Part shown: positions 7,485 to 15,945 of the stretch, piece by piece
How positions within the stretch are numbered: the first letter of the stretch is position 1
Layout of the letters: every line of letters begins with the position of its first letter
Origin: DASRWI01 sp035654655
GTDB taxonomy: Bacteria > Bacteroidota > Ignavibacteria > Ignavibacteriales > Ignavibacteriaceae
Length of the DNA: 22,387 nucleotides
Reading direction: 5' to 3'
Assembly (NCBI GenBank): GCA_035654655.1
Contig: DASRWI010000008.1
Coordinates: 1 to 22,387, forward strand
Translations under genes and position numbers: made by a program
Notes under the pieces: generated by a model
Told to the model about the DNA's origin: nothing
Seen by the model: only the letters and a program-made list of their open reading frames with translations
Database searches by the model: none

Positions 7485-9257
7485 ATGCAGCTCACTATAA
7501 TAGATATAATCGTAATTGCCCTTTACTTCATTTTTAATCTTGCCATTGCTTTATTTTTAAGAAAACGAGCAACAAAAAGTGTCGATGATTTTTTTATTTC
7601 CGGCAGAAATGTTACCTGGTGGTTAGCAGGTACATCAATGGTTGCAACTACTTTTGCTGCCGATACTCCTTTGGTTGTTACCGGTCTTGTTGCTAAGAAT
7701 GGTATTGCAGGCAACTGGATTTGGTGGAGTATGGTTTTCAGCGGAATGCTTACTGTTTTCTTCTATGCTAAGCTTTGGAGAAGAGCAGGTGTTTTAACTG
7801 ATGTTGAGTTTGCTGAAATAAGATATTCAGGTAAACCGGCGGCTTTCTTAAGAGTTTTCCGTGCAATTTATTTGGGAATTCCCATTAACCTTATCATTAT
7901 GGGATGGGTTAATCTTGCCATAGTAAAAATTATGATGTCGGTTTTAGGCGTTGGTAAAATTGAAGCATTGGTTATTGCTTTAGTCATTATGTTTATAACT
8001 GCTTCAATTTCTACTTTATCTGGATTATGGGGTGTTCTTTGGACAGATATGTTCCAGTTTGTATTAAAGATGGGTATGGTTATCCTACTTGCAGTTTTTG
8101 CAGTACAAGCATCTGGAGGAATGGGTACTCTTATTTCTGATTTACATAAGCTTGACCAGCAACGTGACCCCTCATCTTCAATTTTAAGTTTTGTCCCCGA
8201 TTTGAATTCAACCTGGATGCCTCTAATTACATTCCTTGTTTATATTGCAGTCAACTGGTGGGCTTCCTGGTATCCTGGTGCTGAACCAGGTGGCGGCGGG
8301 TATGTTGCTCAAAGAATTTTTTCAGCTAAAGATGAAAAGAATTCTTTACTTGCTACTTTGTGGTTTAACATTGCTCATTACGCATTGAGACCTTGGCCCT
8401 GGATTATTGTTGCTTTAGTTGCAGTAGTCAGATACAGCAATGACCCTCAATTTATTGCTGACCCTGAATCAGGTTATGTAAGAATTTTAATGACTGACTT
8501 ACCTGCTTATCTTAGAGGACTTATGATTGCAGCATTTGCTGCTGCTTATATGTCAACTATAGGTACTCAATTAAATTGGGGTGCAAGTTATATTGTTAAT
8601 GATGTTTACAAGAGATATATACCGGGTAAAGACCAAAAACATTATGTCAAGTTTTCGCAAGTAGTAACAATGGGATTAATGATTTTATCTGCAATTGTTA
8701 CTTTTTATATGGATTCAATTGCAGGAGCTTGGAAATTCCTAATGGCAATTGGTGCAGGTACAGGTATGGTTTATATTTTAAGATGGTTCTGGTGGAGAAT
8801 AAATGCATGGAGTGAAATCTCAGCTATGGCTGCAGCATTTATAACTTCATTGGTTTTACAATTTGGATTTGGCTTTAGTGAAGGAGACCCAAAAGGTTTT
8901 GCTTACTTATTATTATTTACAACTTTAGTTACATCAGCAGTTTGGTTGATTGTTACCTTTTTAACTCAACCCGAACCAAAAGAAAAATTATTATCCTTCT
9001 ATGAAAGAGTAAGACCAAATCCTGCTATGTGGGGTCCAATTGCTAAATTGTCAAAGATAAAACCTTCAAAAGATGGTATATTCAATCTGTTCAATTGGCT
9101 TCTTGGCGTAGCAATGATTTATGCTATCTTGTTCGGTACTGGAAAGATGCTGCTTGAAAATATGTTACAAGGAATTATTCTCACGGTTGCAGGTATTGTT
9201 ATGGCATTCCTGATTTATTATAGGATAAATAAAAAAGGTTGGGAATCCTTAAACTAA
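7485..9257 (+). CDS. Sodium:solute symporter family transporter (long form)
   Basis: This 590-aa inner-membrane protein is an SSS/SLC5-type transporter, but of a different branch from the one upstream and with little obvious similarity to it beyond the fold. Marks are DDFFISGRNVTWW (34-46), TSMVATTFAADTP (50-62), the glycine-rich PGAEPGGGGYVAQRIFSAKD (264-283), RPWPWIIVALVAV (302-314) and the conserved helix AAYMSTIGTQLNWGASY (353-369), which carries the expected small/hydroxyl residues of the sodium site. It has extra C-terminal helices (about 440-585) compared with the 483-aa paralogue. Substrate is unknown. It follows the palindrome-containing gap, so it likely starts a new transcription unit that continues into the HAD gene 15 bases downstream. 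Confidence 0.88.
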   Translation: MQLTIIDIIVIALYFIFNLAIALFLRKRATKSVDDFFISGRNVTWWLAGTSMVATTFAADTPLVVTGLVAKNGIAGNWIWWSMVFSGMLTVFFYAKLWRRAGVLTDVEFAEIRYSGKPAAFLRVFRAIYLGIPINLIIMGWVNLAIVKIMMSVLGVGKIEALVIALVIMFITASISTLSGLWGVLWTDMFQFVLKMGMVILLAVFAVQASGGMGTLISDLHKLDQQRDPSSSILSFVPDLNSTWMPLITFLVYIAVNWWASWYPGAEPGGGGYVAQRIFSAKDEKNSLLATLWFNIAHYALRPWPWIIVALVAVVRYSNDPQFIADPESGYVRILMTDLPAYLRGLMIAAFAAAYMSTIGTQLNWGASYIVNDVYKRYIPGKDQKHYVKFSQVVTMGLMILSAIVTFYMDSIAGAWKFLMAIGAGTGMVYILRWFWWRINAWSEISAMAAAFITSLVLQFGFGFSEGDPKGFAYLLLFTTLVTSAVWLIVTFLTQPEPKEKLLSFYERVRPNPAMWGPIAKLSKIKPSKDGIFNLFNWLLGVAMIYAILFGTGKMLLENMLQGIILTVAGIVMAFLIYYRINKKGWESLN

Positions 9258-9272
9258 TATGGATATTTTTTG

Positions 9273-10115
9273 ATGGTTAATAAGATTCTTAAAGATTTAA
9301 AACTTATTCTATTTGACTTAGATGGTACATTGCTTGCTGAGGATGGTACGATAGGGGAAAAGACTAAATATTATGTTAAAGAACTTAGAAATAAGGGAGT
9401 GGAGTTCACATTTGCAAGTGGAAGACTCCATTCTGCAATTTTGGATTATGCAAAAGAATTAGATATTACTCTTCCGATTATTTCTTTGGATGGATGTTTG
9501 TTAAGGAAGATTACTAACAACGAAATTGTTTTTGAATCTTTTGTAAAAGAAAAACACGTAAAAAGAGCTTTAAATTATTCAACTAATTTTGTATTAAATA
9601 TTGCATTATGTCACGCAGATGCTATTTATTTTACTGAAAATAATTCTGTAATTCCTCAAATTATGGATAAATTTGGTGCCAGATATGAAGAAGTTAAGTC
9701 TTATGATAATTATCTTGATAAAACTTTGGAAGTGGTAATTGCATCGGATAATAAAGATGCTATAAAATATGTTCAGCAAAGAATGATGGAGCCTTATTGC
9801 TGGGGATTAAATAATTCTTATTTTAAATCTCAAAGTCACGAGGGTATTTATTATTTAGAATTAAGAAAGAAAGGAAGCAGCAAAGGTAAAGGTTTTTTAA
9901 GACTAATAAAGGAATTAAAGATTAAACAGAAAAATGCTGCTATTATTGGTGACTGGTATAATGATATTAGTTTGTTCGAAACTAATGCATTAAAAGTTGC
10001 CGTTAAAAATGCAGTACCTGAAATCAAACGTATGGCTGATATAATTACTGATTTAACTAACAATGAAGATGGTGTAAGCGAATTTCTTGAAATGGTTTAT
10101 AAAGCTAAGCAATAA
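9273..10115 (+). CDS. Cof-type HAD-superfamily hydrolase
   Basis: This 280-aa cytoplasmic phosphatase has all four HAD motifs. They are DLDGT with nucleophile Asp15 and Asp17, FASGR (47-51) as motif II, Lys204/Lys206 in GSSKGKG as motif III, and GDWYND (226-231) as motif IV. A large C2-type cap lies between motifs II and III, as in the Cof/YidA group, which hydrolyses sugar phosphates and related small phosphates. The exact substrate cannot be read from sequence. I chose the ATG at 9273; a TTG directly before it (9270) would add one residue. The stop lies two bases before the PgpH-like gene, so they are probably one operon. Confidence 0.87.
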   Translation: MVNKILKDLKLILFDLDGTLLAEDGTIGEKTKYYVKELRNKGVEFTFASGRLHSAILDYAKELDITLPIISLDGCLLRKITNNEIVFESFVKEKHVKRALNYSTNFVLNIALCHADAIYFTENNSVIPQIMDKFGARYEEVKSYDNYLDKTLEVVIASDNKDAIKYVQQRMMEPYCWGLNNSYFKSQSHEGIYYLELRKKGSSKGKGFLRLIKELKIKQKNAAIIGDWYNDISLFETNALKVAVKNAVPEIKRMADIITDLTNNEDGVSEFLEMVYKAKQ

Positions 10116-10117
10116 GA

Positions 10118-12313
10118 ATGGCTGAAGAAAAACATTTTAACATAAGAACAAGCAGAAGAATAAAATTCTTAATAGGATTTATTAATGTTCTTCTTATAGT
10201 ATTTATGTTTCCAAGGGGTGAATCTCTTGAATCAGAAATTACTGTAGGTTCAATATGGCTTGATGAAGACCTTATAGCATCCTTTAGTTTTCCAATCCTC
10301 AAAGATCCCGATATTTATAACAAAGAAATTGAACAAGCAATAAAAAATGTTTATCCTATTTACACTCTTGATGAAGAACTTAGCAAGAATATGATGGATT
10401 CATTAAGGACTTACAACAAACATTTGCTAAAAGTAATTGATAGTGTTAACTCAAGACCTGAACTTGCCAATTTTAATCTTAGTTTTATAAGTAATGAAAG
10501 TTTTAACATCCTAAAGAGTATAAGAAGGCAGGAAAAACAGGACGGTTATAAAGGTCCAAGGTTAAGAGAGTTGCTTTCAATGAGTGAAAGTATACTTTCA
10601 ATACCTTATCAGAGAGATGTTATTGAACCTAAGGGTTTGGCTCCAGATAGTATTGGTGTTAGAAGAGGAAAAAACATAGACCATATTGAACGATATAAAA
10701 ACTTTCTTGATATATCCAATGCCAGGTATATTGTTTCCAATGAGTATATGAAAAGAAATATACCGTTTGACGCCAAAAAGGCAATGATAGAATACACTAA
10801 TCATTTTCTTATCCCAAATGTAAAATTTGATGAAGAGCTAACCAGTATTGAACTTGAACAGGCAAAGGATAATGTATCGCGACACCAGGGAATTGTAAAT
10901 GAGAATGAAAGAATTGTTGGTAAGCACGAAAGAATTACTAATGATATTAAATTAAAGATTGATTCCTATAAGGAAGCAAAGGGAGAAAGAATAGGTGAAG
11001 AAGGATTAATTTTTCAGTTCATTGGAAAATTCCTGCATATATCTTTCTTGCTTGCATTATTATCAATCTATATTTATTTATTTAGAAAAAAGATTTTTTA
11101 TAACAATGAAAAATTAATTTTAATTTCTATCAATATTATTTTCTTCTCATTCTTGACTTTTTTGACAAACCAATTGACTATTAATGCACCGATACATTTT
11201 CTGATATTCATTCCGGCAGCTTCGATAATTCTAACAATAATGTTTGATTCCAGAGTAGGATTTTACAGTACAGTAATTATAGCATTAATAACAGGAGCAT
11301 TGAGAGGAAATGATTATTCGTTTGCAGGAATTCATTTATTCTCAGGTGCATTAGCGGTTTATACAGTTAGGGATATTAAAAACAGAAATCAGATATTCCG
11401 TTCGTTCTTATATATTTTATTAGGTTATGCATTAACAATATTAGCATTTGGATTGGAAAGATTTGAATCTGTAAATTCAATGGCTATAGAGTTAAGTTTT
11501 GCATTAACTAATGCAATTATCTCTCCTGTTTTAGCTTATGGATTATTAATATTCTTTGAAAGAGCATTTAGAATAACAACTGATTTAACCTTGGTTGAAT
11601 TAGCAAATTTTGACCGGCCTATTCTCAAAGACCTTGCAAGGAAAGCTCCCGGAACTTTTACGCATAGTATGACGATGGGAACCTTATGTGAAGCAGCAGC
11701 TGAAGTAGTTAGAGCAAATCCATTACTTGCAAGAGTAGGAGCATACTATCACGATATAGGAAAAATAATTACGCCTCAAAACTTTGTTGAAAATCAATTA
11801 AACAACAGCAACATTCATGAGAATCTTAAACCTGAAGAAAGTGCTGAACTCCTTAAAAGGCATATTGAAGAAGGTATTGAACTGGCAATAGAGAATAAAC
11901 TTCCTGTTGAAATAATTGATTTTATTCCAATGCATCACGGAACTACTGTAATGTCCTTCTTTTATGAAAAGGCAAAAAAGATATACGGTGAAGAAAATGT
12001 TAACATTGAAGATTTTAGATATAAAGGACCTAAACCAAATACTAAAGAAGCTGCAATAATTATGCTTGCTGATGGTTGTGAAAGTGCAGTAAGGTCAATT
12101 GAAAATCCTGATGCAACTAAAGTTGAAAATGTTATTAGTAAAATTATTCAAGGCAGAATAGATGATAAGCAACTTGATGAAGCTCCAATAACTTTCGGAG
12201 ACATAAACAAAGTAAAAGAAGTGTTCGCAGGTATATTATTGGGACAGCATCATCGAAGAATAAGGTATCCACAGCAGGAAGAGATGGAAAAAGGAGTGGA
12301 GAAAAAAGATTAA
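10118..12313 (+). CDS. pgpH: PgpH-like 7TM HD-domain hydrolase (c-di-AMP phosphodiesterase type)
   Basis: This 731-aa inner-membrane protein has the PgpH architecture. One N-terminal helix (about 15-31) is followed by a large extracytoplasmic region (32-300, 7TMR-HDED type, with a charged coiled stretch near 240-290). Seven hydrophobic segments (about 302-480) and a cytoplasmic HD domain complete it. The metal ligands are visible as THS (His516), YYHDIGK (His545-Asp546), MHHG (His606-His607) and LADGCES (Asp652). Characterised relatives in Firmicutes hydrolyse the second messenger c-di-AMP to pApA; the same activity here is inference. The start is two bases after the HAD stop, and its TAA overlaps the XerD ATG by one base (TAATG). 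Confidence 0.9.
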   Translation: MAEEKHFNIRTSRRIKFLIGFINVLLIVFMFPRGESLESEITVGSIWLDEDLIASFSFPILKDPDIYNKEIEQAIKNVYPIYTLDEELSKNMMDSLRTYNKHLLKVIDSVNSRPELANFNLSFISNESFNILKSIRRQEKQDGYKGPRLRELLSMSESILSIPYQRDVIEPKGLAPDSIGVRRGKNIDHIERYKNFLDISNARYIVSNEYMKRNIPFDAKKAMIEYTNHFLIPNVKFDEELTSIELEQAKDNVSRHQGIVNENERIVGKHERITNDIKLKIDSYKEAKGERIGEEGLIFQFIGKFLHISFLLALLSIYIYLFRKKIFYNNEKLILISINIIFFSFLTFLTNQLTINAPIHFLIFIPAASIILTIMFDSRVGFYSTVIIALITGALRGNDYSFAGIHLFSGALAVYTVRDIKNRNQIFRSFLYILLGYALTILAFGLERFESVNSMAIELSFALTNAIISPVLAYGLLIFFERAFRITTDLTLVELANFDRPILKDLARKAPGTFTHSMTMGTLCEAAAEVVRANPLLARVGAYYHDIGKIITPQNFVENQLNNSNIHENLKPEESAELLKRHIEEGIELAIENKLPVEIIDFIPMHHGTTVMSFFYEKAKKIYGEENVNIEDFRYKGPKPNTKEAAIIMLADGCESAVRSIENPDATKVENVISKIIQGRIDDKQLDEAPITFGDINKVKEVFAGILLGQHHRRIRYPQQEEMEKGVEKKD

Positions 12314-13203
12314 TGAAAGATTTTATCAGCGAATATTTATCTTCCTTGAAGTTTGAAAAAAACCTTTCTGAAAATACTATCAGTTCCTATAATAATGATT
12401 TAAAAACTTTTACTGATTTTTTGGAAAATAAAAAAATCCAAGATTTTAATGATGTTAAGTTTGATGATGTAAACAGTTTTTTTTCTGAACTTAATAAAAT
12501 AGGATTGTCATCATTATCTGCTGCCAGATATTTTTCTTCACTAAAAGGATTCTTCCTTTATCTTGCAAAAAACAAGTACATTGAAGAAAATCCATTAACT
12601 AAAATGGATGCTCCTAAAATTTCAAGAAATTTACCAACTGTTTTATCGGTTAATGAAGTTTTAAAAATCCTTGAAGCACCTGATTGCAATGATGTTTTAG
12701 GATTAAGAGATAAAGTTGTTCTTGAAGTTTTATATGCCTGCGGAACGAGAGTATCTGAATTGCTTAATCTAAAATTGAATGATTTATTTCTTGATGATGA
12801 AATTATAAGAGTTTTTGGTAAAGGTTCAAAAGAAAGAATTATTCCAATTGGAGGTGATGCAATATTCTGGATAAAAGAATATTTAATTAGAAGCAGAATA
12901 CATCTTGCAAAAAACAATAAAAGTGAAAATTATCTTTGTCTAAATAATAGAGGAACTAAACTTTCACGTATGGGTATTTGGAAAATTATTGCAAGATATA
13001 CTCTCGAAGCAGGAGTAAAAAAAGATGTACATCCTCATACATTTAGGCATTCTTTCGCTACCCATTTGCTTGAAGGTGGTGCTGACCTCCGTGCGGTTCA
13101 GGAAATGTTAGGACACGTAGATATTTCCACAACTCAAATATATACTCACATAGATAAGGAATATATTAAGCAGGAACATAAACAATATCATCCGAGGGGT
13201 TAA
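12313..13203 (+). CDS. xerD: Tyrosine recombinase XerD/XerC
   Basis: This site-specific recombinase of the Xer type resolves chromosome dimers at dif during division. At 296 aa it is full length, with the N-terminal SAM-like core-binding domain (about 1-90; NLSENTISSYNNDL) and the catalytic domain from about 107. The catalytic residues are all present: Arg146 (CGTRVSELL), Lys170 (GKGSKER), His242 and Arg245 (HPHTFRHSFATHLLEGG), His268 (MLGHVDISTTQIYTH) and the nucleophile Tyr277. The motif wording is closer to XerD than XerC, but some related phyla use a single Xer protein, so the letter is tentative. It is embedded in an operon (one-base overlaps on both sides) with no integrated element around it, which argues for the housekeeping enzyme rather than a phage integrase. 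Confidence 0.9.
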   Translation: MKDFISEYLSSLKFEKNLSENTISSYNNDLKTFTDFLENKKIQDFNDVKFDDVNSFFSELNKIGLSSLSAARYFSSLKGFFLYLAKNKYIEENPLTKMDAPKISRNLPTVLSVNEVLKILEAPDCNDVLGLRDKVVLEVLYACGTRVSELLNLKLNDLFLDDEIIRVFGKGSKERIIPIGGDAIFWIKEYLIRSRIHLAKNNKSENYLCLNNRGTKLSRMGIWKIIARYTLEAGVKKDVHPHTFRHSFATHLLEGGADLRAVQEMLGHVDISTTQIYTHIDKEYIKQEHKQYHPRG

Positions 13204-13862
13204 TGGCTGATATTCAAATTGATCCTAAATTAATTAATTTTCTTACACTACTGCCATTGTTTTTTATATCAATTGCATTTCACGAATTTGCACATGGTTT
13301 TGTTGCACATAAATTTGGTGATGACACAGCAAAAAATGCAGGCAGATTGACTTTAAATCCTATTAAGCATATTGATATTTTCGGAACAATCATAGTTCCC
13401 ATTTTTGCTTATGTATCAGGAATGCCTGTTATTGGGTGGGCTAAGCCCGTTCCGGTTGATAGAAGGAATTTTAAAAATCCTTTAAAGGATGATTTAAAGG
13501 TTTCTTTTGCAGGACCATTTTCAAATTTTCTTTTATCTGTTTTAGTATTGATAATATTTATTATACTCTTTCATGCAGGGGTAGAGGTTAATAATAGGTT
13601 TGGTAATATTTTAATTTATGGTATTTATATAAATATATTTTTGTTTTTATTCAACATTCTTCCAATTCCTCCACTTGATGGTTCATATATTGTGTATGAT
13701 ATTTTTCCGAATAAAGTAACAGCATGGCTACTTAAGCCAGGATTTTTTGGAATTTTTCTTTTAATGTTTTTAATTTATTCTCCTCTATGGAAGTATTTTA
13801 TGCAATTTGTGAACATTATTTTTTCAACTTATTTACACTTGGCAGGATTTAATGAAATATAA
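13203..13862 (+). CDS. Site-2 protease family (M50) membrane metalloprotease
   Basis: This 219-aa multi-pass inner-membrane zinc protease is of the minimal S2P type, without a PDZ domain. The zinc-binding HEFAH motif sits at residues 27-31 in the first helix. The third ligand lies in NILPIPPLDG (151-160; Asp159) in a later helix, and GWAKPVP (78-84) is the usual membrane-reentrant segment of this subfamily. Members cleave transmembrane substrates, but the targets of these minimal forms are mostly unknown. The ATG overlaps the xerD stop by one base, and its own end overlaps the lipoprotein gene by 11 bases. Confidence 0.9.
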   Translation: MADIQIDPKLINFLTLLPLFFISIAFHEFAHGFVAHKFGDDTAKNAGRLTLNPIKHIDIFGTIIVPIFAYVSGMPVIGWAKPVPVDRRNFKNPLKDDLKVSFAGPFSNFLLSVLVLIIFIILFHAGVEVNNRFGNILIYGIYINIFLFLFNILPIPPLDGSYIVYDIFPNKVTAWLLKPGFFGIFLLMFLIYSPLWKYFMQFVNIIFSTYLHLAGFNEI

Positions 13863-14847
13863 ATATTTATTATTATTAATTATTAGTATTATCGCAATAA
13901 ATTGCAGCAACGAAAAAAAAGCACAAAAAACCAAAGATATAAGTTCTCTCAAAACAGAAAAATTTTTATTTGTTGGAATTTATAATAATTCATCTGCATT
14001 AATGGAATATGACTTAATTAAATTTAAATCCAAACCTATTTGGAAAAGTAATAACGAGAAAGTAATTGATTTGTCTTTAGCAGATGATGGTAAAAGCGGG
14101 TTTATGGTTACTGCAGCTGATTATGGAAGAACTGGTCTTTATCCATTTGTTAACAATGCAAAATTATATTTAATTAAACCGGAAGAAAATAAATATGATT
14201 TTATAACCAATCTTGGAACAGGCATTCAGGTTATAACTAATTGGCAGTCTGATAATACTTACCAGGTTATATTGAATTCAATTGATATTTCAGTTGCTGG
14301 ATATGTAAAAAGTAATTCCAGATTTTACAATATTTCAGGTAAGCAGATTATGGAAGAAAACAGAATTTATGATTTATCCAAAGAAGGATTTCCTACTCCA
14401 CCTGAAAAAAGAATTAAATCTCAATCATACACCAACAAATATTCTATCTTCTATGCTGATTCAAACAGAATTAATTTAACCATTAAAAATAATGAAACTG
14501 AAGAGAGGAATTTAGTTACTTATGTTGAGGGAAAAGTTAACGATGTAGATTGGTCTTATAATGATGATTATTTAATCCTTTCGATTGTAAATATTTCCAA
14601 TGATATGCCTAACTCAAGAATAATTATTTATTCAACATCTGAAAAGAAAATTATTAAAGATTGGAAAAGCACAGGAGGAAGTAATTTTAGAATAATTGGT
14701 GACCTTTTGATTTACGATACTGGATTCAGACCCAATAGCAAAATAAATATTTACAATCTTGAAAAGAAAAGAAACATCAGCACTGTTGAATTGAAAGATG
14801 GATGCGGACTTAATAATATTCCGGAAAAACCTGATTACGATATTTAA
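13852..14847 (+). CDS. Putative lipoprotein, unknown function
   Basis: I do not recognise this 331-aa protein. Residues 1-18 form a basic start plus hydrophobic stretch (MKYKYLLLLIISIIAIN) followed by Cys19, so it is probably lipidated. Asn rather than Ala/Gly/Ser precedes the cysteine, which makes the lipobox imperfect. The mature part is beta-rich with several short segments of the kind seen in propeller proteins, such as VIDLSLADDGKSGFMV, NDVDWSYNDDYLILS and RIIIYSTSEKKIIKDW. These are spaced roughly every 40-60 residues, but I cannot assign a family. The start lies inside the last codons of the protease gene and the GT9 gene begins nine bases after the stop, so it travels with the envelope operon. 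Confidence 0.7.
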   Translation: MKYKYLLLLIISIIAINCSNEKKAQKTKDISSLKTEKFLFVGIYNNSSALMEYDLIKFKSKPIWKSNNEKVIDLSLADDGKSGFMVTAADYGRTGLYPFVNNAKLYLIKPEENKYDFITNLGTGIQVITNWQSDNTYQVILNSIDISVAGYVKSNSRFYNISGKQIMEENRIYDLSKEGFPTPPEKRIKSQSYTNKYSIFYADSNRINLTIKNNETEERNLVTYVEGKVNDVDWSYNDDYLILSIVNISNDMPNSRIIIYSTSEKKIIKDWKSTGGSNFRIIGDLLIYDTGFRPNSKINIYNLEKKRNISTVELKDGCGLNNIPEKPDYDI

Positions 14848-14856
14848 TCCAAGTAA

Positions 14857-15945
14857 GTGAAAGATAAAATAAAAATAAGAGAGTATTTAAAGAGTTTAGA
14901 TAAACCAAAAGTTCTAATCGTTCGTGAAGGTTTAATTGGAGATATAGTTTTTATAACTCCTTTGTTAACTAAATTAAAAAAATATTTGCCGAATGCTGTT
15001 GTTGACTTTGTTGTAAGTGAAATATCAAAAACATTATTAAACAATTTTAATAATGTTGGTGAAGTTTTTGGATTAAAAAGATATACCCCGTTGATGAAAC
15101 AATTATCTTTTTACTGGAAGCTGAGAAAAAAAAAGTATGATGTCGTATTTGTTCAAGAGGTTAACACACATTATACACTAATGGCAAAGTTGACTGGTAC
15201 TAAATATATTATAAGCTATATAAATCAATATAGTTTTTTGCAAAATGTAAGTGTAGAAAGAAAAGGGCATGCGGTTGAGGCTGAGCAGAAAACAGTAAAT
15301 TATTTATTTGATGATAATGAAATAGCGGGAACTGCATTAAAGCTTAGTGAAGATGAAATAAAAGATGGTGAGCAGTTATTAAATCAAAATGGAATAAAAA
15401 AAGATGATTTAATTATCTGCATTCATCCAGGATGCAGTGAACAGAATTCAGTCCGTGATTGGATAAATGAAAGATTTGCATCTTTATGTAATAGGCTTAT
15501 TAATGATTTTAATGCAAAAATAATTTTTACCGGAATAAATAAAGATAAACCAGATATAGATGAAATTAGAAGTTTAGTTAATTCTAATACTATTAACTTC
15601 TGTGATAAATTAAATTTAAGACAAGCAGCAGCCATATATAGTTTTTGTACTTTGGTAATTGGACCTGATACCGGTACATTGCATATGGCAAATGCAGTAG
15701 GAACTCCCATATTGATGTTAATGGGTTATGCTGACGAAAAGGATACTGGTCCATATGACCTTACAGGCAGATCAAAGGCTGTTCACGTGGAACTTGATTG
15801 CTTACCGTGTAAACATATTGAACCTAAGCCTGAAAGGTGGGATATTTGTAAAAACAAAAGACCGGTTATTTGTATGGAAATGCTTAGTGTTGAACAGGTT
15901 TACAATGAAGCATCAAAGATTATAAACAATAGATTATTAGTGTGA
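14857..15945 (+). CDS. Glycosyltransferase family 9 (heptosyltransferase-like)
   Basis: This 362-aa GT-B fold enzyme is of the LPS heptosyltransferase family, which adds a sugar to the growing core on the cytoplasmic face of the inner membrane. The N-terminal half has VLIVREGLIGDIVFITPLL (19-37, with the family GD motif) and YDVVFVQ (94-100). The C-terminal half has IICIHPGCSEQNSVRDW (186-202) and the sugar-nucleotide motif GPDTGTLHMA (269-278). A cysteine group near the end (315, 318, 331, 339) is common in this family. Acceptor and donor are unknown. The start is a GTG at 14857; no in-frame ATG occurs before residue 80. It ends in a GTGA overlap with the ABC exporter gene, showing translational coupling. 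Confidence 0.9.
   Translation: MKDKIKIREYLKSLDKPKVLIVREGLIGDIVFITPLLTKLKKYLPNAVVDFVVSEISKTLLNNFNNVGEVFGLKRYTPLMKQLSFYWKLRKKKYDVVFVQEVNTHYTLMAKLTGTKYIISYINQYSFLQNVSVERKGHAVEAEQKTVNYLFDDNEIAGTALKLSEDEIKDGEQLLNQNGIKKDDLIICIHPGCSEQNSVRDWINERFASLCNRLINDFNAKIIFTGINKDKPDIDEIRSLVNSNTINFCDKLNLRQAAAIYSFCTLVIGPDTGTLHMANAVGTPILMLMGYADEKDTGPYDLTGRSKAVHVELDCLPCKHIEPKPERWDICKNKRPVICMEMLSVEQVYNEASKIINNRLLV

Noticed and set aside
12558..12917. 119-codon minus-strand frame inside xerD
   Set aside because: It is a shadow of the well-supported recombinase gene and lies across its catalytic core; no independent start signal.
12313..13203. Phage or integrative-element integrase instead of housekeeping Xer
   Set aside because: There is no attachment site, tRNA or mobile gene nearby, and one-base overlaps with both neighbours place it in a housekeeping operon.
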